NCBI GenBank assembly: GCA_038848005.1
Contig: JAWCNZ010000008.1
Location: forward strand, 1 to 51,983
Direction: 5' to 3'
From: JAWCNN01 sp038848005
GTDB taxonomy: Archaea > Thermoproteota > Bathyarchaeia > Bathyarchaeales > Bathycorpusculaceae
Length of the DNA stretch: 51,983 bases
Positions 1 through 8,178 of the stretch are shown here, piece by piece; the stretch's first letter is position 1, and each line of letters starts with the position of its first letter. The notes under the pieces are model-generated. The model searched no databases, had not been told where the DNA came from, and saw only the letters and a list, made by a program, of their open reading frames with translations. Both the position numbers and the translations under genes were made by a program.

Positions 1-2
1 CC

Positions 3-125
3 GAACCAGGCGACCTCAACTGGGACTTCCCATGCGACGTAACAGGCGGCAACCTAATAGACATGAAAGACATACGCAACATAGCAGCATTCTTCCTATG
101 CGAATGGACATTCACCAATCCATAA
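3..125 (+). CDS. C-terminal end of a dockerin-like surface protein (partial)
   Basis: This is the last 40 codons of a gene that begins before the window; the frame is open from base 3 and ends at TAA 123-125. The tail contains GDLNWD, then a spaced NLIDMKDIRNIAAFF. This is the spacing of a dockerin/EF-hand-like calcium-binding repeat (GDxNxD, hydrophobics, DIxxIAxxF), often found at the C-terminus of archaeal secreted proteins. Its partner and the rest of the protein are outside the window. The assignment rests on one short repeat only. Confidence 0.5.
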   Translation, partial: EPGDLNWDFPCDVTGGNLIDMKDIRNIAAFFLCEWTFTNP

Positions 126-126
126 T

Positions 127-200
127 GGGCCGGGCCGGATTTGAACCGGCGACCTTTCGGTTATCAGCCGAACGCTCCAGCCAAGCTGAGCTACCGGCCC
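127..200 (-). tRNA. tRNA-Ile (anticodon GAT)
   Basis: The reverse strand folds as a full cloverleaf. The acceptor stem is GGGCCGG/CCGGCCC, the D-arm GCTC..GAGC, the anticodon stem TTCGG/CCGAA with loop CTGATAA, and the T-arm GCCGG-TTCAAAT-CCGGC. No intron is seen and the 3' CCA is not encoded. It starts 2 bp after the stop of the preceding dockerin-like gene and is convergent with it. Confidence 0.95.
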
Positions 201-287
201 TCAACGCCATTAATTAAAATAACATTTAAACTGTTTTAATGGTTTTCGGCGGGAAAGACTAATATTGACATTTTATGTTTATGTTTT

Positions 288-1226
288 GTGGGGGCATTGA
301 CTGTTAGCCGAGTTAAACGCTTAATGGTTTCGTTGTTTTTGTTGGGTTTGATAGTTTGGATTGTTGAGGGTTTGATAGCTTCTGAAAGAATAACGTTTTC
401 AGTTTTTTCCATGCCAGATGCTTCAAACATGCTGGCTGAAAGTTTTGAATATTTAATTTTACTGGTGTTTTTCGTTATAGCCGCTGGGTCTTTGACGGTG
501 ATTATTCTTGACAGGCGAATGTTTATTGAGTATCTTAAGGGGTTACTCAGTCAACCCCGAGACGAAAGCAAGCAAAGTACGCTAAAGCGATTCCTCGCTT
601 TTACCATAGGTTTCGGCGTCATGTTTACAATTATTTGGTTTTCGGCAAGCAGTAAATGGTATTTAGGTATTCCAACGTTAGATGGTGGGAACCAATCATC
701 ACAGATCGGTGATAACAGCACCTTGCAAAACAACACTTATGAACCACAATCGCTGATGCCTACACTTTGGTTGGTGTCTGGCGTACTGCTTATTGTGGCA
801 GTCTTCACAGGAGGTTTGCTTTTTATTCAAGCCGCAAAAGAAGCGCGGGAAGAAGCGTTGGCTGTTCTGCATTTGGAAGAAGAGGTTTTGCAGGAAAAAG
901 CCTTAAATGTTATTGGCGAAGCCATTTCAGAAATTACTGTTCACGAGGGCGATTTAGGTTTTAGGGCTGCAATAATCAAGTGTTATGAGAGGCTTTGTGA
1001 ACTGCTGGCGCAACATAATTGCCAAATCCAAAAGCATGAGACTGTTCAAGAATTCAGAGTTTCTGCATCTAAACTTCTCAACATACCAGATAAACCCTTT
1101 TCTACGCTTACTAATCTTTTTGAAGAGGCAAGATATAGCGTGCATGAGATTAATGAGGCGAAGAGAAACGAAGCTTTGAAGTGCTTAGAAGAGATAAAAA
1201 ACCATTTAACCAGTGGCAAACCATGA
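288..1226 (+). CDS. Membrane protein with C-terminal DUF4129 domain
   Basis: 312 residues from a GTG start. Transmembrane segments are visible near residues 12-30, 52-73, 100-120 and 157-182, followed by a soluble C-terminal part. That part (about 225-305) has the features of DUF4129: a YERLCELLA helix, a QEFRVSAS stretch and the FEEARYSVHEI motif. DUF4129 proteins are usually encoded beside MoxR ATPases, DUF58 proteins and transglutaminase-like proteins, which is what follows here, except that no transglutaminase domain is present. The gene ends in an ATGA overlap with the next one, so the two are very likely co-translated. The substrate of the system is unknown. The start could also be TTG 297. 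Confidence 0.72.
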   Translation: MGALTVSRVKRLMVSLFLLGLIVWIVEGLIASERITFSVFSMPDASNMLAESFEYLILLVFFVIAAGSLTVIILDRRMFIEYLKGLLSQPRDESKQSTLKRFLAFTIGFGVMFTIIWFSASSKWYLGIPTLDGGNQSSQIGDNSTLQNNTYEPQSLMPTLWLVSGVLLIVAVFTGGLLFIQAAKEAREEALAVLHLEEEVLQEKALNVIGEAISEITVHEGDLGFRAAIIKCYERLCELLAQHNCQIQKHETVQEFRVSASKLLNIPDKPFSTLTNLFEEARYSVHEINEAKRNEALKCLEEIKNHLTSGKP

Positions 1227-1708
1227 TTGGCTCCAACAAAAATATAATTGTTTCGGTTTTTCTCTACGCAGCGCTCGTTTTAGTTTCGATTTTCACTGGT
1301 TTGATAAATGAAAATGCTGGATATGTCCTCTTTTTTTCAGCGTCGCTTTTCTTTTCAGCCTTGGTGGTTTATGAAGTGTGGATGGAATCCAAACCCATGA
1401 AAGAGATAAGGTATCCTGTTCAAAACCGAAAGGAGCTTTCCACGACGATTCATAACGCATTGTCTGGGAAAACATCTCCAACTCATTTTTTAAGCTGCCT
1501 ACGGCAGATAATTGTTAAAAGATTAAGTTTAAGATTGGATGTGACAGAGGCTGAAGCTGAAAGTCTCCTGCAAAATCCTGAAAAGCTTCGGGGTTTGGGC
1601 TATGAAAAATTAGCTTTCTTTATAAGTGAGAAAAACTTTTTCGCTAAAACAAAAAGTGAGAGGATAAAGTTGTTAAATGCTGCTTTAAGGCTGTTGGAGG
1701 AAGACTAG
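1223..1708 (+). CDS. Small membrane protein of the MoxR/DUF58 operon
   Basis: About 161 residues from ATG 1223, which overlaps the upstream stop by four bases (ATGA); a longer reading from 1181 would overlap the DUF4129 gene by 45 bases and is less likely. Two hydrophobic segments lie near the N-terminus (about residues 7-25 and 32-50), followed by a charged cytoplasmic domain with no motif I recognise. The position between the DUF4129 gene and the MoxR ATPase suggests a membrane component of the same complex. A ribosome-binding-like GGAGGA lies at its 3' end and serves the next gene. Confidence 0.6.
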   Translation: MIGSNKNIIVSVFLYAALVLVSIFTGLINENAGYVLFFSASLFFSALVVYEVWMESKPMKEIRYPVQNRKELSTTIHNALSGKTSPTHFLSCLRQIIVKRLSLRLDVTEAEAESLLQNPEKLRGLGYEKLAFFISEKNFFAKTKSERIKLLNAALRLLEED

Positions 1709-1710
1709 GA

Positions 1711-2664
1711 TTGAAAATGGAAGAGCAGTCTGTATCGGCTATTGTTGATGAGGTAAGCAAGCTAATCGTCGGAAAGGAAGAAGTTTTGAAAATGGTTATG
1801 CTTGGCATTTTATCTAATGGGCATATACTTTTTGAGGATTATCCTGGCTTGGCGAAAACAATGATTGCCAAAAGCTTCGCCATCGCCCTTGGATGCGACT
1901 TTAAACGTGTTCAGTTCACGCCCGACCTGCTTCCTGCTGACATAACTGGAACTTATGTATTCAACCAAAAAACGAGTGATTTCATCTTTAAAGAAGGCCC
2001 AATATTTACGAACATTCTTTTGGCTGATGAAATAAACCGTGCTCCTCCAAAGACGCAGTCTGCGCTTTTGGAGGCGATGCAGGAAAGACAAGTTACGCTT
2101 GATGGGAAAACCCATAGTTTAAAAGAGCCTTTCATAGTTATTGCAACGCAGAACCCGATTGAGCTTGAGGGTACATATCCTTTGCCCGAGGCTCAGTTGG
2201 ACAGGTTCATAATGAAGATAAGGGTGGGCTATCCGAATGTGGAGCAGGAAACCGAGATATTGCGGAGGCGTATGCTTAGAAAAAGCGACAGCATAGACCT
2301 AAAACAAGTTGCTGACCCAAGCACGGTCGTTCGAATGCAAAAAGCTGTTGAGCAAGTTTATGTTGACGGTGACATAATGCGTTATATATCAGAGATAGTT
2401 CATGCTACAAGGCGCCATCCAAAAGTGGAGATTGGAGCCAGCCCACGGGGTTCGCTGGCGATTCTAAAGCTTGCTAGGGCTAATGCATTTTATAATTTGA
2501 GGGATTATGTGACGCCAGACGACGTTAAAAGCGTTGCTGTTCCAGCGCTTTGTCACAGAATAATTTTCAAAACTGAATACTGGTTTAGGGGTGTAACGCC
2601 AGAATCCGTTATAGAACAGGTTTTGTCTGAAGTTCCAGTTCCAAAGTTGGATAAGAATGCTTAG
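1711..2664 (+). CDS. MoxR-family AAA+ ATPase
   Basis: 317 residues from TTG 1711 (ATG 1717 is the alternative). The family features are clear: the MoxR-type Walker A GLAKT after DYP near residue 49, Walker B LLADEINRAPPKTQ, the sensor region IATQNP followed by EGTYPLPEAQLDRF, and the C-terminal lid with SPRGSLA. MoxR ATPases act as chaperones that activate or insert metal cofactors into DUF58/VWA partner proteins, usually at the membrane. The next gene is such a partner. The 3' end overlaps that gene by eight bases, indicating translational coupling. Confidence 0.92.
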   Translation: MKMEEQSVSAIVDEVSKLIVGKEEVLKMVMLGILSNGHILFEDYPGLAKTMIAKSFAIALGCDFKRVQFTPDLLPADITGTYVFNQKTSDFIFKEGPIFTNILLADEINRAPPKTQSALLEAMQERQVTLDGKTHSLKEPFIVIATQNPIELEGTYPLPEAQLDRFIMKIRVGYPNVEQETEILRRRMLRKSDSIDLKQVADPSTVVRMQKAVEQVYVDGDIMRYISEIVHATRRHPKVEIGASPRGSLAILKLARANAFYNLRDYVTPDDVKSVAVPALCHRIIFKTEYWFRGVTPESVIEQVLSEVPVPKLDKNA

Positions 2665-3913
2665 CCGACGAGTGCCACTGTTAACAGCTTTTTCAGCAGT
2701 TCTCGTACTTGTGAGCATAGCCCTAAAAGACTGGTGCCCCTCAACATTGATACTTCCAATAACCACCCTAATTATGCTTACGCAGTTTTTGTCGCCGAAA
2801 AGCGAATTGAACGTGGAAGTTAAAAGAAAACTGACGCAGGAAATCGTTATGACAGGCGAAACCGTCACTGTAAAACTTGAAGTAACAAACAAAAGCGAAG
2901 AAAAAATTGATTTCTTGGAAGTATATGACATGCTTCCAGCGGAATTATGCCTAACAAAAGGCGCAAATCACCTCATTATTTCTCTTGATGCTAAAGAAAA
3001 AATGGAATTAATTTATGAAATCCTCTGCAATAAAAGAGGAATGCATGAAATTGGCCCCACATTTTTAAGGACACGCGACCCTTTAGGCTTCAGCTTCAAT
3101 GAAAACACACAACCCACAACTTTTAGGCTTCATGTTCTGCCCAAAATTGAAAAACTAAAGTCTGGCGACTTGCCCTTCAAAAGAACTGGTCAATGGCCCG
3201 GAGTAATCCATTCAAGCCGAAAGGGCGCTGGAATGGAGTTTTATGGGTTGCGTGACTACTTTCCAGGGGATGACCTTCGAAGGATTGGATGGAAAGCGTC
3301 GGCGAGAATGGGAAAGCTTGTTACAATTGAAAATGAAAGTGAAAGAAGCACAGACATCGTCATAATTCTTGACGCCACCAGCGACTTAAGTTTAGGCGAC
3401 AATTCAGAAACGCTTTTGGAATACTGCATTAGGGCTGTCGGGTCTTTGGCTTCGCTTCTATTAAGCCTCGGAAATCAAGTGAGCGTTATAAGCCACTGTA
3501 CAAGCAGAATTTGGCTTCCAGGAGGCTTCGGCAAAAGGCACTTGCGAAACGTTTTAGACCATTTGGCGGATGTGGAAGCTGGAGAGACTCCCCTTCCCAT
3601 AGGCTTTGGCTTAGACTGCATTTTCGAGTCTAAACCACAAGTAATATTGGTTTCTCCATTGTTGGCGCCAAACATCGTAAAAGATGTTAGGAGCATAGTA
3701 TCTGATGGCTATAACGTACTTGTAATTTCGCCATCCCTTTCGGCAACCCTAAGCAAACAAGCCGATGAAGAAACTAAAATTGCATTTAGAATCTTCGCCC
3801 TCGAACGCAGAAACACAATTACTGAACTTAGGCGTTACTGCACGGTTGTAGACTGGAACCCAGAAGTCCCCCTTAAAACAGCTATGAAAGGAGCTAGAAA
3901 ATGGCGCATCTAA
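2657..3913 (+). CDS. DUF58 protein, predicted MoxR partner
   Basis: 418 residues beginning inside the moxR-like gene. Two short N-terminal hydrophobic segments (about 7-22 and 28-45) are followed by a beta-rich CARDB-like part with a TVKLEVTNKS stretch, then the DUF58 core. The signature RDYFPGDDLRRIGWKASARM lies near residue 205. A VWA-like fold follows: the IVIILDATSDLS strand carries a degenerate D-x-S metal site. The protein is presumably held at the membrane by its N-terminus with the DUF58 domain in the cytoplasm, where MoxR can act on it. The partner relation is inferred from family knowledge and adjacency. Confidence 0.88.
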   Translation: MLSRRVPLLTAFSAVLVLVSIALKDWCPSTLILPITTLIMLTQFLSPKSELNVEVKRKLTQEIVMTGETVTVKLEVTNKSEEKIDFLEVYDMLPAELCLTKGANHLIISLDAKEKMELIYEILCNKRGMHEIGPTFLRTRDPLGFSFNENTQPTTFRLHVLPKIEKLKSGDLPFKRTGQWPGVIHSSRKGAGMEFYGLRDYFPGDDLRRIGWKASARMGKLVTIENESERSTDIVIILDATSDLSLGDNSETLLEYCIRAVGSLASLLLSLGNQVSVISHCTSRIWLPGGFGKRHLRNVLDHLADVEAGETPLPIGFGLDCIFESKPQVILVSPLLAPNIVKDVRSIVSDGYNVLVISPSLSATLSKQADEETKIAFRIFALERRNTITELRRYCTVVDWNPEVPLKTAMKGARKWRI

Positions 3914-4482
3914 ACTGGACACCCAAAAAATACTTGAACTTTTTTAAAGCCACATCATCCGCCCTTGTATTAACAATAAACCTGTGGATAGCCCTTTCAC
4001 AGCCAAACTCACTAGTACTCGGCTTGTGCATGGGCTTATGCCTAACCTCCCTCGTCGGTTTCCTAAGCATGAAGCCAAAACTCTTTATTTTTCCATTATT
4101 GATGTCAGCGATAATTCTAATTGAAACAATAGTCACAGCGTCATCCAAGGGATTAACGACACAAATAATCCAAACACTTCAGTTCTCACTCCTCATATAC
4201 GCAATTGAAATTGGGAATTCAACAATACACTTCAACAGAATCCTCCAAAAAATAAAGGAGCCAAAACCCACATCAGCAACAACCAAAGCCATAAAACGCT
4301 ACATAACCAACCTAACAAAAATCATCACAGCATCTTTCACCCTCTCAGTTTTACTCCTCTTCGTAGGAAACCTAACACCACTCAAATTTGAACCAATAAT
4401 TCTAGTAGCGACAGCAACCGCCATCATACTCACAACACTAACTTTTCTTGCCGCAAATCTGAACCATTCAAAACCAAAATAA
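3901..4482 (+). CDS. Multi-pass membrane protein, last gene of the MoxR operon
   Basis: 193 residues; the ATG lies inside the end of the DUF58 gene (13-base overlap), so it belongs to the same transcript. Hydrophobic segments occur near residues 17-36, 39-56, 58-77, 82-100, 136-155 and 160-182, with a basic loop of PKPTSATTKAIKR type between the last pairs. I recognise no conserved family. The position suggests a membrane subunit of the DUF4129/MoxR/DUF58 system. Confidence 0.6.
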   Translation: MAHLNWTPKKYLNFFKATSSALVLTINLWIALSQPNSLVLGLCMGLCLTSLVGFLSMKPKLFIFPLLMSAIILIETIVTASSKGLTTQIIQTLQFSLLIYAIEIGNSTIHFNRILQKIKEPKPTSATTKAIKRYITNLTKIITASFTLSVLLLFVGNLTPLKFEPIILVATATAIILTTLTFLAANLNHSKPK

Positions 4483-4529
4483 AAACAACAACCTAAAACC
4501 CTTTAAAAGCTTAAAAGCTATTTTCTGTA

Positions 4530-4605
4530 GGGCCCGTAGCCCAGCATGGATTAAGGCGTCGGCCTTCGGAGCCGGAGAACGTGGGTTCAAATCCCACCGG
4601 GCCCG
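4530..4605 (+). tRNA. tRNA-Arg (anticodon TCG)
   Basis: The sequence folds as a cloverleaf with acceptor stem GGGCCCG/CGGGCCC, anticodon stem TCGGC/GCCGG around loop CTTCGGA, and T-arm GTGGG-TTCAAAT-CCCAC. The discriminator is G. No intron is seen. A TTTAAAAGC-type TATA element lies about 20-30 bp upstream (4501-4518). Confidence 0.95.
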
Positions 4606-4700
4606 CCTTTGTATTGAATTATGGAAGAAAAGAGAGATAGGACAGAGGGTATTGTGATTAATGGAGTTTTTCGCAAGTTTTTAATAGGTTTAAAGCAATA

Positions 4701-4997
4701 GTGAATATGCCTTTCTGTTGTGTGAAGGGGTTTAGGATGGGTCGTCATCGGAGGGGTGAGATTCAGATTCTGATGGATATTCTAACCCTATCCCTAAAAG
4801 GTGTAAAGGCAACCCACCTTATGTATAAGGCTAATCTGAGCTATTCCACTCTTAGAAGGTATTTGTCTGCTGCCTTAAAGCAGAATTTAATTAGGAAGGT
4901 TTGCGGCGATGACGGTTCTGTTGTGTATTATATTACGGATAAAGGTAAGCTTCTTTTGGAAAGACTTAAAGAAGTAAAATATGTTTTACATTCTTAA
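4701..4997 (+). CDS. Small winged-helix regulator (HTH_45-like)
   Basis: 98 residues from GTG 4701; the conserved part starts at ATG 4737 (MGRHRRGEIQILMDIL). The fold is a winged helix: a first helix, KATHLMYKANLSYSTLRRYL as the recognition part, and a wing ending in YYITDKGKLLLERL. This is the archaeal single-domain HTH_45 type. A related protein is encoded at 49130-49405. A TATA-like TTTTTAATA (about 4678-4686) lies about 26 bp before ATG 4707, so translation from a leaderless mRNA at 4707 is possible. Its target is unknown. Confidence 0.7.
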   Translation: MNMPFCCVKGFRMGRHRRGEIQILMDILTLSLKGVKATHLMYKANLSYSTLRRYLSAALKQNLIRKVCGDDGSVVYYITDKGKLLLERLKEVKYVLHS

Positions 4998-5102
4998 GCG
5001 GATTTTATAGAAGACTATAGTTTTGTTCTAGACAATTAACCTAGATTTTTCATACTTAACCGTTTAAATACTAGATTTCCAACAATTAGGGAAACGAGAA
5101 AG

Positions 5103-5129
5103 GAACATTTAAAATGCCATTAAATGTTC
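5103..5129. repeat. Perfect 10-bp inverted repeat before a small gene
   Basis: GAACATTTAA (5103-5112) and TTAAATGTTC (5120-5129) are exact reverse complements around a 7-base spacer. A TATA-like TTTAAATA lies at 5063-5070, which puts the predicted transcription start near 5093. The repeat is therefore inside the 5' leader or start region of the next gene. It could be an operator for a dimeric regulator or an mRNA hairpin. Confidence 0.6.
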
Positions 5130-5156
5130 TGTCTGCGACTGCCATGGAGGAAAATG

Positions 5157-5549
5157 CCGATGGAAGTTGCCGAAAATAAAGGGTTAGTTGAAGAGTTAAA
5201 GAAGGAATGGCAAAGTCTCTGGAGGGAACGTATCGACGACAAGGTCAGAGCTGAAGGGATTGCAAGCGCTGACTATTCGATGTTATTTGTTGAGAAGGGA
5301 ACAGTAATTTTTGCAACGAGAAAGTTTAGGTTACTCAGTTTTAGGGAAATTTTGCAACTGCACAAAATAGTAGATGTTGACAGGTTTATTCCGCCGAGCC
5401 CGTCTGTGGGCGGATGGGGAAAATTCATTAGGACAATGATTATCAGCCAAAAAACTCATAGAAAGAGAGCTCAACAGTTTTTTGAGGGTGAAAAGAAAAA
5501 GCAACAGTTGAAGAAAGGCGGCAGAGGTTGGCTTCATTTGGAATGTTAA
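5157..5549 (+). CDS. Conserved-looking hypothetical protein, basic C-terminus
   Basis: 131 residues from ATG 5157 (or 142 from ATG 5124, which sits inside the inverted repeat). The protein is soluble, with a helical charged N-terminus (KGLVEELKKEWQSLWRERI), a central beta-like stretch and a lysine-rich C-terminus. I recognise no family. It stands alone between a winged-helix gene and a convergent secreted-protein gene, with its own promoter. The leader inverted repeat suggests regulated expression. Confidence 0.5.
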   Translation, partial: PMEVAENKGLVEELKKEWQSLWRERIDDKVRAEGIASADYSMLFVEKGTVIFATRKFRLLSFREILQLHKIVDVDRFIPPSPSVGGWGKFIRTMIISQKTHRKRAQQFFEGEKKKQQLKKGGRGWLHLEC

Positions 5550-5565
5550 GTGTATTCGATTTTAG

Positions 5566-6018
5566 CTAATAATATTCTATTCCAGTTATGATTATGTCAA
5601 ATGCGAATTCGTCAATGTCAATTTGTGTTGACACTGATAGAGTTAAAACCGCCTTAATTGAGTTTGCTGCATCTAAAACTTGTCCTTCGCAGTTCCAACT
5701 TAATGTTATGTAATTTTCAGCTTGAGCTGGATTCCAGTTTTCCATTGTCATGTTAAGCTTTATTCGGGTGTTCCCCGTATTTCTTATCCAAACCTCTCGG
5801 TTGACTTGTGTTCCTGGACTTAAAAATCCCCAGTCAATGGAAGTTACGTTATTTTTACAAGCTTCATCCCAGTATACGCCAACGCCAGCAGCTTTCAAGT
5901 ATCCATAGTTTGGGACTCTCTCATAAGCCATAAGTAGGCCAGCAGCCAAAGCGCTTAAGATGATTCCTGTGAATGTAATGGCTAGGATTGTTGCGGCGTT
6001 GATTTTTTGTATTTCCAT
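5566..6018 (-). CDS. Small membrane-anchored secreted protein
   Basis: 150 residues from the ATG at 6018 (MEIQKINAATILAITFTG); the longer TTG start at 6036 is less likely. A single hydrophobic segment at residues 8-31 is followed by an extracellular beta-sandwich-like domain. The WGFLSPGTQVNREVWIRNTGN stretch is typical of small archaeal cell-surface proteins. There is no KKG-type prepilin cleavage site, so the anchor is probably uncleaved. No function can be given. The gene is convergent with the preceding one, 16 bp apart. Confidence 0.6.
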   Translation of the reverse strand: MEIQKINAATILAITFTGIILSALAAGLLMAYERVPNYGYLKAAGVGVYWDEACKNNVTSIDWGFLSPGTQVNREVWIRNTGNTRIKLNMTMENWNPAQAENYITLSWNCEGQVLDAANSIKAVLTLSVSTQIDIDEFAFDIIITGIEYY

Positions 6019-6216
6019 GTGTGTGTCACCACACAAAAGCGTATCTTAAGTCTTAATAAATATTACTGTTCACATTAACAACACATCTACAAAACAAAAA
6101 CATACCAACAAAACTTCGCATACAACAAAAACATTATAATGTTCAACAATCCCGTCTAGTTCAAGTATAAATTTATTAGTTTCATTTCTGTTTTAGTCGC
6201 TGCGGAGGAAACCAAA

Positions 6217-6819
6217 TCGTTTGCCGTAGGGCATTTCTCGTTTGGTTACATCGTAGCCAAAACATCAGCGCACATAACAAAAACAGAAATTAATATGCCC
6301 ATTGTATTCGCTTTGTCGGTTCTTCCAGACATTGACATAATAATTCCATTCGTTGAACATCGAGGTCCAATCCATTCGCTAATAACATTATTCACAATTT
6401 TTATTCCAATCTTAATCTTTTACCGCAAAAGGGCAGCTCCATACCTTCTAGCTCTAATTCAGCATCCGCTAATCACCGATTATATTTGCGGAGGCAAAAT
6501 CCAACTGTTATGGCCCATAACAACTCAACATTACGGTATAGAAATGTGCATAAAAAGTTTGGAGAACATATCGTTGGAGTGGATGTTTTTTGTTTTGGCG
6601 TTGGCTGTTATGCTGAAAACTAGGGATGCCGCCAAACTTTTGCAGCCTCACAATTCAAACTTGATTTTGGCTATACCCACAATTACGGTTTTGTTGCCGA
6701 CTTTCCTAAGCTTTCCGTTGGACGTACCGTTTTGGCTTATACCTCCACATTTAATTTACTTGGCAATTTTCTTTGCGTCGATAATCATTGACTTTTCATC
6801 GCATAAAATAAGCCTTTAA
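6217..6819 (+). CDS. YdjM-type membrane metal-dependent hydrolase, no canonical start codon
   Basis: The reliable part starts at ATG 6295 (174 residues), but the same frame is open back to the stop at 6157. It encodes FAVGHFSFGYIVAK directly upstream, which is the conserved N-terminus of the YdjM/LexA-binding-inner-membrane hydrolase family (PF04307). The family metal residues follow: H in AVGH, D in PDIDIIIP, and H in EHRGPIHS and LIQHPL. No ATG, GTG or TTG occurs in frame between 6157 and 6295, although a GGAGGA ribosome site lies at 6204-6209. The expected start falls on TCG 6217 or TTT 6220. About five membrane segments are visible. Either the start codon is mutated or unusual, or the sequence has an error. 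The listed start is a guess. Confidence 0.7.
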   Translation, partial: SFAVGHFSFGYIVAKTSAHITKTEINMPIVFALSVLPDIDIIIPFVEHRGPIHSLITLFTIFIPILIFYRKRAAPYLLALIQHPLITDYICGGKIQLLWPITTQHYGIEMCIKSLENISLEWMFFVLALAVMLKTRDAAKLLQPHNSNLILAIPTITVLLPTFLSFPLDVPFWLIPPHLIYLAIFFASIIIDFSSHKISL

Positions 6820-6880
6820 TTTTGGAATTATTTTTCATAAGACTTTTATATTTGTTGGTTTTGCATATGAATATGCCGAA

Positions 6881-7129
6881 ATGGAAGTTTGTCGCATGGA
6901 GCCCAGTAAGAAACCTTTGAACGTCCTTGTTAAGCAGTTAAATGCTAATGTTGCGGTTGTTTTGAAAAACGGCTGTGAATATAAGGGTAAAATGATTAAG
7001 TGTGACGGACACATGAACATTCTTCTTGAGGGAGCAACTGAATGCCGAGAAGACCAGTTAATTACGAATTATGGAAATGTTTTGTTGCGGGGAAACAATA
7101 TCCTTTATATTGCACTTGACATCCACTAA
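6881..7129 (+). CDS. Archaeal Sm-like (Lsm) RNA-binding protein
   Basis: 82 residues, or 77 from ATG 6896 (MEPSKKPLNVL). The Sm1 motif is seen in VAVVLKNGCEYKGKMIKCDGHMNILL and the Sm2 motif in NVLLRGNNILYI, where RGNNI replaces the usual RG(D/N)xI. Proteins of this family form heptameric rings that bind U-rich RNA. A TATA-like TTTTATAT lies near 6843-6850, giving a very short leader. The gene is convergent with the RIO2 kinase gene and their stop codons overlap by four bases. Confidence 0.9.
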   Translation: MEVCRMEPSKKPLNVLVKQLNANVAVVLKNGCEYKGKMIKCDGHMNILLEGATECREDQLITNYGNVLLRGNNILYIALDIH

Positions 7130-8019
7130 AGTCTTACTGTTTTTCCAGTCACGTAAGCCAAAGCCTCTTTAAGTTTAGCTTTCACCATGTGCTTACGCCT
7201 AAAAAACCCAATTATGTTTTTAACGTCTCTTGTTAGGAGTTGTTGGGCGTTTGGATGTTCCCTTGTGACGTATTGGGGCCAGTCAATTATTAAAACGTGC
7301 ATGTTAGGCTTTAAAATAACATTGTATTCGCTTAGGTCGGCGTGAATTACTCCTGTCTTCAAATAAGCTTTGCGGATGTTTCCTAAAATTTCTTTTAAAA
7401 CTTTTTCTGGTTCTGGAATTTCTTTGTATTCGGCGAGTTCTGCCCCTTCAATCATGCCCATGGCTATGACGTGGCGGTTTTGGCTTATCGGTTTTGGAAC
7501 GGCAATTCTATGCGGAAAAACAAGTTTTAAGGCTTCAAACTCCTTTTCCGCTGCAAGTCGTGACTGATAAAGCCAGCTTGTACGCTGAGTCGTATAGCCT
7601 CTTTTACGGACTGTCTGACGAAAGCTGATTCTGCCAAGCCTATGAAATTTTATGGCTATTCGTTTGCCCTTTGGATTTAAGGCGTCGTAAACGTCTGCTT
7701 CTTTGCCGATGCCTAAAGGCTTGCCGAAAGCCTTAAGCACTCTAGCCTTTACTAAGGCGTTTATTGCCAAACAATCATAACCAGCATAATTAAGCGTATA
7801 CCCCACATAGGCGCCTTTCATTCTATAAATTAGGTTTAATTTGTCGAGGCGGTTAAGTCGAAAATCTGTTTCTTCAGCGCTTAATTTCGAAAATTTTGCT
7901 ATAACTTCTTTTGGGACGAACTCGTGTTTAGCCATTGCCGCTTCGATAACTTGCAGTACCCTGAAATCTGTGTTTTCCAATTTTTGAAACGCTTGAACGG
8001 CGATTTCGGCTGAAGACAT
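7126..8019 (-). CDS. rio2: RIO2-type serine/threonine protein kinase
   Basis: 297 residues from ATG 8019. An N-terminal winged helix (about 1-85) precedes the RIO kinase domain. The nucleotide loop IGKEADVY, the catalytic loop HADLSEYN and the metal-binding IIDWPQ (usually IDFPQ) are all visible. RIO2 acts in the maturation of the small ribosomal subunit. A TATA-like TTAAATAAAA on the minus strand (8037-8046) lies about 25 bp before the ATG, so the mRNA is probably leaderless. The 3' end meets the Sm gene. Confidence 0.93.
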   Translation of the reverse strand: MSSAEIAVQAFQKLENTDFRVLQVIEAAMAKHEFVPKEVIAKFSKLSAEETDFRLNRLDKLNLIYRMKGAYVGYTLNYAGYDCLAINALVKARVLKAFGKPLGIGKEADVYDALNPKGKRIAIKFHRLGRISFRQTVRKRGYTTQRTSWLYQSRLAAEKEFEALKLVFPHRIAVPKPISQNRHVIAMGMIEGAELAEYKEIPEPEKVLKEILGNIRKAYLKTGVIHADLSEYNVILKPNMHVLIIDWPQYVTREHPNAQQLLTRDVKNIIGFFRRKHMVKAKLKEALAYVTGKTVRL

Positions 8020-8036
8020 CAAAAATAAAATGTGAA

Positions 8037-8046
8037 TTTTATTTAA
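8037..8046 (-). promoter_or_regulatory. TATA element of the RIO2 gene
   Basis: TTAAATAAAA on the minus strand is centred about 23-26 bases before the ATG at 8019. This is the spacing expected for a leaderless archaeal transcript. Confidence 0.5.
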
Positions 8047-8121
8047 TAAGGTGTCTTCTTGTGTTTAAGTGTCGTCGGTTTTTGCGGATTTTTGACAACA
8101 ACAATTCTGGGGAGGTGGGCG

Positions 8122-8142
8122 TTTTGCGGGGGTATCGCAAAA
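8122..8142. other. Short hairpin between thiI and RIO2 genes
   Basis: TTTTGCG and CGCAAAA are exact inverted repeats around a 7-base GGGGTAT spacer. It lies 36 bp after the end of the thiI gene (minus strand) and about 75 bp before the RIO2 promoter. It may be a terminator-like hairpin or a regulator site. No T-run follows on the minus strand. Confidence 0.35.
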
Positions 8143-8178
8143 TCTGCTTCACGGTTGGATAAGGCTTTAAAATTGCGG

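Noticed and set aside
32..217. 61-codon frame across tRNA-Ile
   Set aside because: The stretch MGRAGFEPATFRLS is the translated tRNA; the frame overlaps the dockerin-like gene and has no start signal.
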